Origin: Mucilaginibacter sp. cycad4 | GTDB lineage: Bacteria > Bacteroidota > Bacteroidia > Sphingobacteriales > Sphingobacteriaceae | NCBI RefSeq assembly: GCF_034263275.1 | Contig: NZ_CP139559.1 | Location: 2,046,001-2,110,000 of the forward strand | Reading direction: 5' to 3' | Length of the DNA stretch: 64,000 nucleotides | Part shown: piece by piece, positions 18,247 to 27,463 of the stretch | Position numbering within the stretch: position 1 is the stretch's first letter | Layout of the letters: each line of letters begins with the position of its first letter | The notes under the pieces: model-generated | What the model saw: only the letters and a program-made list of their open reading frames with translations | What the model was told of the DNA's origin: nothing | Database searches by the model: none | Made by a program: the position numbers and the translations under genes

Positions 18247-19749
18247 ATGAAAGTTAAAAATCAAATATTATATATGACAGTGCTGGTGCTGTTGTTTACT
18301 TCCTGTAAAAAATTCCTTGATCAAACCCCGGTAAGCACCGCAACAGATCAAACTACCTGGAAAACAGAGGGAGATGCTAATGCCGGTGTAGCCGCAAGTT
18401 ATTCGTTGCTAAGATCGGCCTTTAATGCTTCAATTGCTTATTACAGCTATGGAGACCTTACATCCGGTGAGTTTTTAACGGCCGAAGACCCATCCTTTAG
18501 CAATGTGCTTAATATGCGCTGGGGGACTGCCGTACAAAGCTCGTTTACTTATGATCCGCTTTTAAAGCTAAGGATTTACACTCCTTTCTATACCGCTGTA
18601 GCACAAAGCAACCGGTGCCTTACTTATATCAATAACATGCCTGTAACTGCGTTTACCGGCGATAATACAGCATCTCAAACAACATCGAAAAACAGGTACC
18701 TGGGCGAGGCTTATTTTACCAGGGCTTTTGCATACTTTATTATGTGCCGTGTTTGGGGGGATGTGCCGCTGGTGCTTGAAAATACTGAAGAAACGGTTTC
18801 TAAACAATACGGAAGGACATCGCAGGCTACGGTATTAAAACAAGCTATTGCCGATGCAACCAAAGCCACGCAGTATTTAAACTTAAAAGATAATTCATCA
18901 ACAGACAGAGCAGTACGTGCGGATAAGGGTGCAGCCTATGCGCTGCTTGCACATATCTATGCCTGGATGGGCGATTATGACAACTGCAATACGGCTTGCG
19001 ACGCGGTGATCAATTCAGGGTCATACAGTTTAATGAGTGCTGCCAATTTTATGGATATCTATAAAGGGCAGTCGCAGGAGAGTATTTTTGAAATTGCGCA
19101 GAATAATATATCTGAAAGCAGCGATGCAAACACTTATTATACACTTGCAGGCTCAACACTTACGGCTCCTTATAATAAACGTGCGGTACCTGCCTGGGTT
19201 ATTGATGATAGCAAGGTTAATGCGCTTTACACCGATACTAATGACGTTCGCCTAAAAAAAGGTTTCCTGCGTTTATCAAGCGGTACAACCTCTTTTTATG
19301 AATGTATCAAATACGTTAATGTTCAAAATGTAAATGGTAATGCCAATTACCAGGTATCATTAAATAATATCGTCATTTTCAGGCTTGCCGATATTGAATT
19401 ATTAAAAGCAGAAGCACTTTGCGCCAGGTCGTCTCCTGATTACGGCACTGCTTTATCATTAGTAAACAAGGTTCGTGCTGCCCGCAATGCAGCCTCCATT
19501 ACGGGTGTAGCAGGTGCCGATGTTTTACAAACAGTAATTGACGAACGCGGAAGGGAATTGTTTTTGGAGGGGCACCGCTTTTATGACCTGGTGCGTCTTG
19601 AAAGGATAAATCATTTGCAGCAATTTGATAATATATCTCCCGGCGAGTTTGCTGCGGGGAAATACTACTGGCCGCTTGACCCAACATTGTTTATTAACAA
19701 CTCCCAGCTTACGCAAACCGCGTTTTGGGTAGGCAAGGTAATGAATTGA
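18247..19749 (+). CDS. SusD/RagB-family nutrient-binding lipoprotein
   Basis: This protein of about 500 aa has lipobox LFTSC followed by KKFLDQTPVS, a near-universal SusD start. It also has the TPR-like RYLGEAYFTRAFAYFIMCRVWGDVPLVL region, RADKGAAYALLAHIYAWMGDYDNC and the C-terminal RGRELFLEGHRFYDLVRLER. The ATG at 18247 is chosen; an in-frame GTG at 18241 is equally possible. It is the surface lid that captures substrate for the SusC protein encoded 70 nt upstream. Confidence 0.95.
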   Translation: MKVKNQILYMTVLVLLFTSCKKFLDQTPVSTATDQTTWKTEGDANAGVAASYSLLRSAFNASIAYYSYGDLTSGEFLTAEDPSFSNVLNMRWGTAVQSSFTYDPLLKLRIYTPFYTAVAQSNRCLTYINNMPVTAFTGDNTASQTTSKNRYLGEAYFTRAFAYFIMCRVWGDVPLVLENTEETVSKQYGRTSQATVLKQAIADATKATQYLNLKDNSSTDRAVRADKGAAYALLAHIYAWMGDYDNCNTACDAVINSGSYSLMSAANFMDIYKGQSQESIFEIAQNNISESSDANTYYTLAGSTLTAPYNKRAVPAWVIDDSKVNALYTDTNDVRLKKGFLRLSSGTTSFYECIKYVNVQNVNGNANYQVSLNNIVIFRLADIELLKAEALCARSSPDYGTALSLVNKVRAARNAASITGVAGADVLQTVIDERGRELFLEGHRFYDLVRLERINHLQQFDNISPGEFAAGKYYWPLDPTLFINNSQLTQTAFWVGKVMN

Positions 19750-19778
19750 TAACGCGCTTAATTAAATAAACAGAAAAC

Positions 19779-20435
19779 ATGAAACACAGTATAAAAAATA
19801 ATATCCTGATCATGCTGGGCCTTTTTATAGCCTGCAGTATGGCTGCCTGCAAAAAGGACGGGTATCTCACAGATGGGGGCGTAAGTAAGGCTTATACTTC
19901 ATATTCTACCTATGATTATCTTAAAAATAACCAGTATCACCAGTTTGATACAGTTATTATGCTGATTGACCATTATAAGCTGAAAGATGCGGTGAACAGC
20001 GCCAAAACCTTTTTCGCATTTACAGATATGTCTGTGAACGGGCTTATGAATACATTGAAAGTTACCAGTATTGAACAGCTTAAGGATTCGGTGAGCTCTA
20101 AGCTGTTTAGCCAGTATATGTTCAACAAAACTATTACGCTTGATGATGCTACCGTAAACTCTGTTTTGTATACCAACGAGGTTGGTGCAATTGCCCCATC
20201 GGCTATTAAAAAAATAAGCACGGGCGTACCGGTTTACCTTACCAACAGCGCGCCTACCTTCAATTATTTTACGCTTGAATATGTAAAAGTAAATAGTGTG
20301 GTTGATGGTTCGCCGGGCGCTCCTGCCGATGACCCTGTAGACCTGGTTCTGCAATGTCAAACCACAGGGGTACAAACAAGTACAGGAACTACCCTGCATG
20401 TGCTGGTAAATAACGCGGCACTCAATAAATTATAG
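19779..20435 (+). CDS. FAS1 (fasciclin)-like lipoprotein of a SusCD locus
   Basis: This 218-aa lipoprotein (MAAC, Cys24, then KKDG) carries a FAS1-like segment: YSTYDYLKNNQYHQFDTVIM, KTFFAFTDMSVNGLMNTL, then a late GTTLHVLVNNAALNKL. Fasciclin-like lipoproteins often accompany SusCD pairs in Sphingobacteria and are thought to bind surface polymers. It follows susD by 29 nt, so it is in the same operon. The domain is short for a full FAS1, so the call is moderate. Confidence 0.65.
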   Translation: MKHSIKNNILIMLGLFIACSMAACKKDGYLTDGGVSKAYTSYSTYDYLKNNQYHQFDTVIMLIDHYKLKDAVNSAKTFFAFTDMSVNGLMNTLKVTSIEQLKDSVSSKLFSQYMFNKTITLDDATVNSVLYTNEVGAIAPSAIKKISTGVPVYLTNSAPTFNYFTLEYVKVNSVVDGSPGAPADDPVDLVLQCQTTGVQTSTGTTLHVLVNNAALNKL

Positions 20436-20468
20436 TATTGGTTTATTTTATATTAAAATCATAACAAC

Positions 20469-21449
20469 ATGCTCAAAAATAAAAAAGCGATGCTGGCGTC
20501 ATTGTTATTGACAGTCGCCCTGCTCATCATATATGGTTGCCAAAAAGTACCCAAGGGTTTTATAAGCGATAATATTTTTTACAACATTAATCCTTTCACT
20601 GTTTCGCAGGGGATAACGACGGTTTCTACCGGCCTGGTAATTGATGGTTCAACAACACCCCTCAACGTTAAACTATTAGCGGTAAGGGATATGGCTACGG
20701 GTAAGGACGCTTCCGGTGTTTTGCTGAAACTGGATACTATCAGGGTATTTAAAGGCACTGTTGATTACAATGACTCAACCGAAGCATTGTTAAACCTTAA
20801 ACTAAAGGACAGCACCCTTGCACCGTTTAGTATCAACGGAATAGGGGGGCGGCTCCAGTTTACACAAGCCACTAAATTTGTTCCGTTAGGGAGCTATAAT
20901 TTTGATATCCAGGTTTCCAATATCCGCGGAACAAAAATCCTTAACAACGCGTGTAAAATAATTGTTCAGGGTGCCTCGCCAGATACACTCACTTATTTGG
21001 CCTACAATCAATCTGATAATAAATTTACAACCTTTGTAACCAAAGCAGCCTCGTTGCTGGATCTGAAAATAACCCATAATGCTGCCGGCCCTAATAAGAT
21101 CATTTATGTATGGAAGGATAAAAACGGCCATTCCTTTAACCCGTCAAAAGGTGAAGTGATTGGACGACCGGCTCGTCCCATCTGGTCAGACTGGGATCCT
21201 TATTACCCGCAATTAAAAACGGATACTTCTTTAGAATACGGATATCCGGCCGGAGTGCCTCAAATGCCTGTTTTTAGTGCCGCGAAAAAGTACCCCGGCT
21301 TTGGTACTGCAATTACTTACTATAGCGTAGCCGGTACGCATAATGATTCGGGCTCCAACGCAAATACTACATTTACCATAAATTATAACCTTACAAAAGG
21401 AACGTTTGTTGTTGTTGTTACTATAAAAGATATTGTAAGGGTTCCATAG
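20469..21449 (+). CDS. DUF5007-like lipoprotein of a SusCD locus
   Basis: This 326-aa lipoprotein (IYGC, Cys24) opens with QKVPKGFISDNIFYNINPFTV, which I recognise as the DUF5007 type found after SusD and FAS1 genes in Sphingobacteriales. The rest is beta-rich with no catalytic motif, and the last strands read GTFVVVVTIKDIVRV. It ends the operon, followed by a 23-bp terminator hairpin. Its role is unknown; surface glycan binding is the usual assumption for this slot. Confidence 0.65.
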   Translation: MLKNKKAMLASLLLTVALLIIYGCQKVPKGFISDNIFYNINPFTVSQGITTVSTGLVIDGSTTPLNVKLLAVRDMATGKDASGVLLKLDTIRVFKGTVDYNDSTEALLNLKLKDSTLAPFSINGIGGRLQFTQATKFVPLGSYNFDIQVSNIRGTKILNNACKIIVQGASPDTLTYLAYNQSDNKFTTFVTKAASLLDLKITHNAAGPNKIIYVWKDKNGHSFNPSKGEVIGRPARPIWSDWDPYYPQLKTDTSLEYGYPAGVPQMPVFSAAKKYPGFGTAITYYSVAGTHNDSGSNANTTFTINYNLTKGTFVVVVTIKDIVRVP

Positions 21450-21464
21450 TATTTTCTTTAAAGT

Positions 21465-21514
21465 ATAACTGCAAAAAGCTGATGGTTTAGTAACCATCAG
21501 CTTTTTGCAGTTAT
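21465..21514. terminator. Strong bidirectional-looking terminator hairpin
   Basis: A perfect 23-bp inverted repeat (21465-21487 with 21492-21514) encloses a 4-nt loop TAGT. The A5 run of the left arm pairs with the T5 run of the right arm. It lies 15 nt after the DUF5007-like gene and closes the SusCD operon. Confidence 0.85.
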
Positions 21515-21560
21515 AAGGCATTTTGAATTGTCATGCTATTCAGGCGCTTACCTGTTTCTT

Positions 21561-21597
21561 TATTAGTGTTAATTGAACACTAATAAATAGTGTTTAT
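21561..21597. repeat. Nested inverted repeat upstream of the AraC gene
   Basis: TATTAGTGTT (21561-21570) and AACACTAATA (21576-21585) form a perfect 10-bp inverted repeat with 5-nt spacer. A further TAGTGTT follows at 21589-21595, so one AACACTA can pair either way. It lies about 160 bp before the AraC start and could be an operator for that regulator. Confidence 0.4.
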
Positions 21598-21752
21598 ACA
21601 TACTGGGTTACTTATGTTCGTGTTTTTCCTTATTTTATTGTGTAAATAACACTTAATTTAAGCGGGTACTTGCAGCAAATTAACAAGTAGTGGTTAGATA
21701 TTATCTGATAAGGGAGCAGAATTAGTTTTTCAATTTAAGCAATTGTAATTTC

Positions 21753-22709
21753 ATGATAAATCAAACCCAGATCATGAAAGTTTTACAGTTTACTATCCCG
21801 GTTCCTCACGATAGAAGTGTTATTGTTGAGAGAGTTAGTTTGCCTCATCATTATCCATATTTGCACAGGCATAAGGAAATACAATTAACCTGGATCAGGA
21901 GTGGGGAGGGGACCTTGATTGTTGGTAATAATGTACATGATTATTGTGCAGGCGATGTATTTTTAATGGGAGCAAATTTACCGCATGTTTTTAAAAGCAG
22001 CCCGGAATACTTCGAACGCAAATCCGAAAAAAAGGTTGAAGCGCTGAGCTTTTTCTTTAATCCCGAAGAAACGCTGCTCCCTCTTTTTTCTATGCCGGAG
22101 ATGAAGCCTGCTTTAGCCTTTTTTCAGCACTTTAAAAATGGTTTTAAAGTGCCTGATGCAATTGTTGATAAGGTGATTAAAACCATGATTGCACTCGATA
22201 ATGCATCGGGCCCGGACCAGATTATACATTTTTTTAACCTCATTGGCCATTTTACAACTGCCAAATGTAAATTCAGTGCCTTAGCTACCCAAAGTAAGCT
22301 CCCGTCTATTAAGGAAAATGAAGGGATCAGGATTGGGAAAATTTATAATTACATTATGCAACATTATAATACACCTATTGCGCTTGAGGATGTGGCCGAT
22401 ATAGCTTATATGACGCCTGGCTCGTTTTGCCGCTATTTTAAAAAACATACAGGCCACACTTTCATTTCATTTTTAAATGAGGTAAGGATAAATGAAGCCT
22501 GTAAGAAACTCATCGCTCATAAATTTGAAAGCATTAATCATGTGGCTTACAAATGCGGCTTTGCAAGTATTACAAACTTTAACAGGGTATTTAAATGTTT
22601 AATTGGGCTAACGCCGAAGAGCTACATCGATCGCTATAACAACAACAACGTGTTTAGCATGAACAGGGACGGAGCGTATGAAAGCTTTTTAATCCTTGCA
22701 AATAACTAA
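21753..22709 (+). CDS. AraC-family transcriptional regulator with N-terminal cupin
   Basis: This 318-aa regulator has an N-terminal cupin sensor (LPHHYPYLHRHKEIQLTWIR, then YCAGDVFLMGANLPHVF) and a C-terminal AraC domain with IALEDVADIAYMTPGSFCRY and INHVAYKCGFASITNFNRVF. A second ATG at 21774 (MKVLQFTIPVP) is the more typical start for this subfamily and may be the true one. It lies between the SusCD operon and the convergent ebo cluster. Similar regulators usually sit next to sugar-uptake loci, so control of the SusCD operon is the likelier role. Confidence 0.88.
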   Translation: MINQTQIMKVLQFTIPVPHDRSVIVERVSLPHHYPYLHRHKEIQLTWIRSGEGTLIVGNNVHDYCAGDVFLMGANLPHVFKSSPEYFERKSEKKVEALSFFFNPEETLLPLFSMPEMKPALAFFQHFKNGFKVPDAIVDKVIKTMIALDNASGPDQIIHFFNLIGHFTTAKCKFSALATQSKLPSIKENEGIRIGKIYNYIMQHYNTPIALEDVADIAYMTPGSFCRYFKKHTGHTFISFLNEVRINEACKKLIAHKFESINHVAYKCGFASITNFNRVFKCLIGLTPKSYIDRYNNNNVFSMNRDGAYESFLILANN

Positions 22710-22768
22710 AGGGTGGGGCAATACGTATGGCTTTACACGCTGAATCAGTATAGAAGCAGGTGAGCTAA

Positions 22769-24121
22769 TCAATTTTTCAGATGCCTCCAGATGATATCAT
22801 GAACGTCAGTCGCTATCAGGTCCTGTTTTTCCAATGGGCTATCGGTAATGATCACCGGCTGATATTTTGGCGGTACGTCCACCCGGCCATGCGAGCCTTT
22901 TATCAGGGTAGCATCCAGGGGAATAACATCCATCACATACCTGAAACCCGCTTTTTTGCGCAGCAACTTATAGCCGGCGCGGAGCTTTGAGCTCATAAAC
23001 ATTTCAACAGGATCATAACCCGGTTTTTTATGGATGTCAACTACGCGGGCATAATCCGGGGCAAGCGCATCATCCAGCCAAAAATAATAAGTGAACCAGC
23101 TTCTTTCATCAGCAATCAGAACGAGGTCTCCGGCCCGGGGATGATCGATGTGATACGCGGCTTGCTCTTCCTGGTTAAGCACCCTTTCAACACCAGGCAC
23201 GGCTTCAAGCAGTGCTTTGACCTTTGCCGTTATGCTCGCATCGTTGATGTAGACATGCGCCAGTTGGTGATCAGCTACCGCAAAGGCTTTGGAAGCGCCC
23301 GGGTCAAGTATCTCCAGTCCACGTTCAATCCTGATGCCTAACAGGTCGTTTTGCCTCAACACCCGGTTTAAATGAACCGGCCGGTCTACCGGGGAGATCC
23401 CATATTCGGAAAGGATGATGATCCCGGCATCTTTTTCCCGGTAAAAGGAAACCAGGTCTTCGATAATTTTATCAATGTCATTCAGGTCTTTGGCGATAAC
23501 CGGTAAATCCGGGCCGAATTTTTGCAGGCAATAGTCCAGGTGAGGCAGGTAGATCAGCGTCAGCGTTGGGTCATGCAGCGTATCTGTTTCCATTGCAGCA
23601 TCAGCTATCCAACGGCTTGATTTGATATTGGCGCCGGGCCCCCAAAACTGAAAAAGCGGAAACTGCCCGAGCTTTGCCTGGAGGTGGTCACGCAGGCCGG
23701 CGGGCTCCGAGTAACAATTCGGCATTTTTCGCCCGTCGGCGAGGTAGTTCGGCCTGGGTGTCACGGAGTAATCTGCAGAGGAGTACATATTGTACCACCA
23801 AAACATTACCGAGCTCGTGAAAGAGGGATCTTCGCTCCTGGCCTTATCCCATATTTTCTGACCCCCCACGAGTTTGTTTGATTGTTTCCAGAATTTTACT
23901 TCACAATCCGCCCGGTCGTACCACCCATTACCCACAATGCCATTGTCAACAGGAAATTTACCGGTGACGTAGGCGGACTGCATAGCGGTGGTAACAGCAG
24001 GCAATACAGGCGTTATATGCGTCAGATGCCTGTCTTTGATATATGATTTAAGAAATGGTGTATGCTCGCCGATCAGAGATGTGGATAAACCCACTACATC
24101 AATAACTACCGTTTTATTCAT
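22769..24121 (-). CDS. eboF: EboF: alkaline-phosphatase-superfamily hydrolase (nucleotide pyrophosphatase-like)
   Basis: This 450-aa protein of the phosphodiesterase/nucleotide-pyrophosphatase branch has the start VIDVVGLSTSLIGEHTPFLK, a TTAMQSAYVTGKFPVDNGIV segment with the probable nucleophile threonine, IIILSEYGISPVDRPVHLNR and a late IKGSHGRVDVPP histidine motif. It lacks a signal peptide, suggesting cytoplasmic action. It is the last gene of the ebo operon, 13 nt after eboE. The substrate is unknown; the family cleaves phosphate mono- or diesters. Confidence 0.82.
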   Translation of the reverse strand: MNKTVVIDVVGLSTSLIGEHTPFLKSYIKDRHLTHITPVLPAVTTAMQSAYVTGKFPVDNGIVGNGWYDRADCEVKFWKQSNKLVGGQKIWDKARSEDPSFTSSVMFWWYNMYSSADYSVTPRPNYLADGRKMPNCYSEPAGLRDHLQAKLGQFPLFQFWGPGANIKSSRWIADAAMETDTLHDPTLTLIYLPHLDYCLQKFGPDLPVIAKDLNDIDKIIEDLVSFYREKDAGIIILSEYGISPVDRPVHLNRVLRQNDLLGIRIERGLEILDPGASKAFAVADHQLAHVYINDASITAKVKALLEAVPGVERVLNQEEQAAYHIDHPRAGDLVLIADERSWFTYYFWLDDALAPDYARVVDIHKKPGYDPVEMFMSSKLRAGYKLLRKKAGFRYVMDVIPLDATLIKGSHGRVDVPPKYQPVIITDSPLEKQDLIATDVHDIIWRHLKN

Positions 24122-24134
24122 ATTGGCTTCTCTT

Positions 24135-25346
24135 TTATGATATTTGCGCTTTAACCCAATCCAATTCCCGGATGATCGATTGCGTTAGGGGGGCCTTCAG
24201 CTCATCAGGCAATACACTCCAGGTATATGTTTCCACTTCCAGGTGTTGTGTAAAAGCAGCGCTCCTGAATTTGTTGAGCACCCTGACAATGTCGTTTTGT
24301 GTTGATTGCACCACACCCATATCCTCCACAAAGACAGGTACATGGAAGTGCGCACGCCATTCATTAACTACCGGGTTCCGGCTATCTGCCATGGCTTCCG
24401 GTAAATCGGGATAGCGGATCAATTCTCCACTTGCGGTTTTGGCGATCACCTGGTGCAGATACGTTGGCTCGTTGAATCTGGCAAGCGCGTCGCTCACCTC
24501 GTCCCTCGTCGCCAATTCCACCGGAAGCTGGGCCTTTAAGGCAGCACTGATCTGTATCTTGCCTACCCGTATACCTTTCGCGGCCAGTTCATCAATGACG
24601 CGCTCGTGTTCCTCATAGCCGATAGCAAAATGGCAAACATCATAGCACAGGTTAATATGTTGTTTTACAGCTGCTTCGGCATCAGCTGGAGACAGGTTGA
24701 ACTGGTCTCCCAGCATTAAGACACCACGCGGTAAAAGGTCGTTCTCAAACCAATCCATGAACTCCCGGCCTGATTCCAGGAAGCCATCCGGCTCGGGTTC
24801 AATATCCAGGTGCATCAGGATCCCGGCCGAACGGTGTATTTCAAAAAGTGCAGCCGCCACCTTTAAAATATTCTCCGTGGCGATCGTCCTTGCAGTGTTC
24901 CTGGCCTTACCGGCCGCATGCCATGGTTTATAGCTTAAGGGTGAGGTTGAAATCCCTCCCTGCAAGCCTTCAGGAAGTAATCCGGCCAATATATGAAACA
25001 GGCGTAAGGTATAATCCACGCGCTCAGCTGTTGTCCAGTCCGGCGCATGCACCTCGTCCTTGACTATGGTGTTATGGAAACCGCCGTAGGGGAAACCGTT
25101 CATCGTGAAAACATAAGCATGATGATCAGACAACCATTGTTTGAACTCCGCTAAGTTATCTTCCTCTGCCAGCAAACCGAGGCTGGCCATATTGGAAAGG
25201 CGCAGGCCGATACCCATTCGTTCCTTCCCCGCAAGGGCGGTCCTGATTGCAGGGAAATGGTTTTGCAGGGCCCCGAAAGTTTCCGGCCAGTTCTCCGCGG
25301 GATGGATATTGGTACAATAGGTGAGGTGTGCTGCATTTATTTTCAT
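24135..25346 (-). CDS. eboE: EboE: xylose-isomerase-like TIM-barrel protein
   Basis: This 403-aa protein opens with AHLTYCTNIHPAENWPETF, a characteristic EboE start, and has xylose-isomerase-like TIM-barrel motifs: LHLDIEPEPDGFLES-type (MHLDIEPEPDGF), INLCYDVCHFAIGYEEH and VGKIQISAALK, then FHVPVFVEDMG. Conserved acidic and His residues suggest a metal-dependent isomerase or epimerase, but the reaction is unknown. It sits 22 nt after eboD in the cluster. Confidence 0.84.
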   Translation of the reverse strand: MKINAAHLTYCTNIHPAENWPETFGALQNHFPAIRTALAGKERMGIGLRLSNMASLGLLAEEDNLAEFKQWLSDHHAYVFTMNGFPYGGFHNTIVKDEVHAPDWTTAERVDYTLRLFHILAGLLPEGLQGGISTSPLSYKPWHAAGKARNTARTIATENILKVAAALFEIHRSAGILMHLDIEPEPDGFLESGREFMDWFENDLLPRGVLMLGDQFNLSPADAEAAVKQHINLCYDVCHFAIGYEEHERVIDELAAKGIRVGKIQISAALKAQLPVELATRDEVSDALARFNEPTYLHQVIAKTASGELIRYPDLPEAMADSRNPVVNEWRAHFHVPVFVEDMGVVQSTQNDIVRVLNKFRSAAFTQHLEVETYTWSVLPDELKAPLTQSIIRELDWVKAQIS

Positions 25347-25367
25347 GATGGCAGATGTTTGTATTAT

Positions 25368-26540
25368 TTAAATTTGCGTTTGCTGAAGTTCGAATTGCCG
25401 GTTGTACAGGTCAATACTCGCTTGCTTCAAAAGCTGGGTATCAATTTCATGCACCTCGGCGCCTTCGCCTATAGCATTGAGTAACGTTATGGTGAGCTCT
25501 CCGCCCAAATGTTCACGAAACTCCTCCAGGCCCTGCAATACAGGGCTGTCATCTCCGCTGATCCTTAAGAGCCTGTGACTGATTTCAAAACCTAAGCTTT
25601 GGATCAGGCTTACCACGCGTTCACTGTCCGCAGCGGTTAAACGGCCGCAAAGGCAGGAATAAACCGTATCCAGGGCAATTCCCATGGCTACCGCTTCACC
25701 ATGTCGGATGTTAAAACTGCTGAGATATTCCAGTTTGTGCGCGCTCCAATGCCCGAAATCCAAAGGGCGTGATGAGCCGCTTTCAAAGGGGTCGATACCG
25801 GCAATATGCTGCATGTGCAGCTGCGCGCAGCGCCAAACCAGGTAATTCATTGCTGCCGCATCGCGGCTCACGAGGGCGGGGGCATTCCGCTCTATCCAGC
25901 TGAAAAAAACAGGGTCTTTGATCAGGGCAACCTTGATCGCTTCTGATATCCCCGAACGCCAGTCACGGTCGGTCAGCGTGGTCAAAAATTGTTCATCATT
26001 AAAAACAGCGGCAGGGGGCGCGAATGTGCCCAGAAAATTCTTTTTCCCGAAATAATTGATGCTGTTCTTTACCCCGATTCCTGAATCGTTCTGAGATAGC
26101 ACAGTTGTTGGTATACGGATAAGTTTTACTCCCCGGTGGGCTACAGCAGCGGCATAACCTGCCATATCCAATACGGCCCCGCCACCTATTGCGGCGATGT
26201 ATGAATGCCGGTCAATACCGTAATTATTTACCGCTTCAAGGATCAAATCAAAATAACGTTCATCATTCTTTACGTACTCACCGCCGGGTATCAGCAATAT
26301 ATCGGGCACCAGTTGAACAGCAGTATGCGCCTGAAAATAGGAACTGATATCGGAGCATAAATGCTCATGGGCGTCAGCAACCCCCTGATCGACCACAAAA
26401 AGGATCTTCCTTGACGCGCCTGAAGTAGCAACGTTTGTCAGAAAACCGTTCATAAGGGGATTGTCGTTTGCGAATAAGGCCGAAGTAAAAAATACGTTGT
26501 AACTATATTTTACGCTGAAGTTCTGTTGCAAATGTTCCAT
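25368..26540 (-). CDS. eboD: EboD: 3-dehydroquinate synthase-like sugar phosphate cyclase
   Basis: This 390-aa sugar-phosphate-cyclase family protein has the NAD-binding AAIGGGAVLDMAGYAAA (from residue 116), IPTTVLSQNDSGIGVKNSIN, and metal ligands expected at Glu200 (SGISEAIKVALI), His264 or His268 (FGHWSAHKLE) and His280 (RHGEAVAMGI). These are the catalytic features of AroB-like cyclases, but cluster membership argues it is EboD rather than the shikimate-pathway AroB. It is encoded between eboC and eboE. Its sugar phosphate substrate is not known. Confidence 0.88.
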   Translation of the reverse strand: MEHLQQNFSVKYSYNVFFTSALFANDNPLMNGFLTNVATSGASRKILFVVDQGVADAHEHLCSDISSYFQAHTAVQLVPDILLIPGGEYVKNDERYFDLILEAVNNYGIDRHSYIAAIGGGAVLDMAGYAAAVAHRGVKLIRIPTTVLSQNDSGIGVKNSINYFGKKNFLGTFAPPAAVFNDEQFLTTLTDRDWRSGISEAIKVALIKDPVFFSWIERNAPALVSRDAAAMNYLVWRCAQLHMQHIAGIDPFESGSSRPLDFGHWSAHKLEYLSSFNIRHGEAVAMGIALDTVYSCLCGRLTAADSERVVSLIQSLGFEISHRLLRISGDDSPVLQGLEEFREHLGGELTITLLNAIGEGAEVHEIDTQLLKQASIDLYNRQFELQQTQI

Positions 26541-26570
26541 AAAGGAAAGATCTATTGTTATTGAAATTGA

Positions 26571-27461
26571 TTAGGTGACTGCAAATATTTTCGACAGCCA
26601 CATTGAGAGCGGTAAGAGGCAGGCGATCATCAGGGCGAATGTAAGCGAGCTGAATGTGACAGACCAGGAAGCATCCATCAATATCAGGGAGATTACGCCG
26701 GCCTTTACGGCATTACCAATATTTTTGCCAATCGGCTCTCTTATGGCTATGAGCAGCGGTTTGAATATCATCCAGGTAAATGGTAAGATGAAAAGTAGTG
26801 ACCATAGCAGCCGGTTATTAACGTACGAAAAGTAGCTGATAAAAGCGATGACCACAGCATACAGAAACGCTGCTATATACAGGTTGCTCTTTTTGCCGCC
26901 ATGAACTTCGCCACGACTGGTCAGGGTGATTGAGAATATGTAAACCACAGGCACTAATGCCAACACAGACCAATGGTTGAGCGCATCCGGTATTATGCTG
27001 ACTCCCAGCAGCAGATTTAATCCCCGGCACATCCCCATATTAAGCGGCCCGAAAAAGGGATGATGTTTGCCAAACTTGTCGTAGAACAGTGCGCAGAGCG
27101 CGATAGCTGCCGCGAGCATACCCGATGCCGCCGAAACGAGAAACGCCAACAGGATGCCTGCACTTAACAACAATGTGCCGAGCACTGAAGCTTCCGGTAA
27201 ACTAACCCTGCCTGAGGGGATGGCCCGTTCAGGCCGTTCAATTTTATCAAGCTCCACATCGAAAATATCGTTAAAAACAATACCGCCGCCGTAGAGGCAG
27301 GCTGTGGAAAGGCAAAGCAGGAGGGTTGCCGGCCAGGCTGTTTCCGGTAAACTGCCCGGGACACAGGCAATAGCGGTCCCCGCCAGAATATCAGCGACCG
27401 AGGTGACAATATTGGCCGGCCGCATGAGTTGAAGATAAATGTACAGTTTCCTGAAGATCAC
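26571..27461 (-). CDS. eboC: EboC: UbiA-like prenyltransferase
   Basis: This 296-aa integral membrane protein has about eight hydrophobic helices. The UbiA aspartate-rich motif NDIFDVELDKIERPERAIPSGR is at residues 64-85, with a second YDKFGKHHPF loop near 130. The start LQLMRPANIVTSVADILAG is typical of EboC. The start codon is GTG at 27461, 2 nt from the eboB stop; an in-frame ATG at 27425 is an alternative. It should transfer a prenyl group to an unknown acceptor at the membrane. Confidence 0.88.
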   Translation of the reverse strand: MIFRKLYIYLQLMRPANIVTSVADILAGTAIACVPGSLPETAWPATLLLCLSTACLYGGGIVFNDIFDVELDKIERPERAIPSGRVSLPEASVLGTLLLSAGILLAFLVSAASGMLAAAIALCALFYDKFGKHHPFFGPLNMGMCRGLNLLLGVSIIPDALNHWSVLALVPVVYIFSITLTSRGEVHGGKKSNLYIAAFLYAVVIAFISYFSYVNNRLLWSLLFILPFTWMIFKPLLIAIREPIGKNIGNAVKAGVISLILMDASWSVTFSSLTFALMIACLLPLSMWLSKIFAVT

Positions 27462-27463
27462 GG

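Noticed and set aside
25368..26540. Shikimate-pathway AroB
   Set aside because: The fold and motifs fit, but it is locked into an ebo operon, so EboD is the better call.
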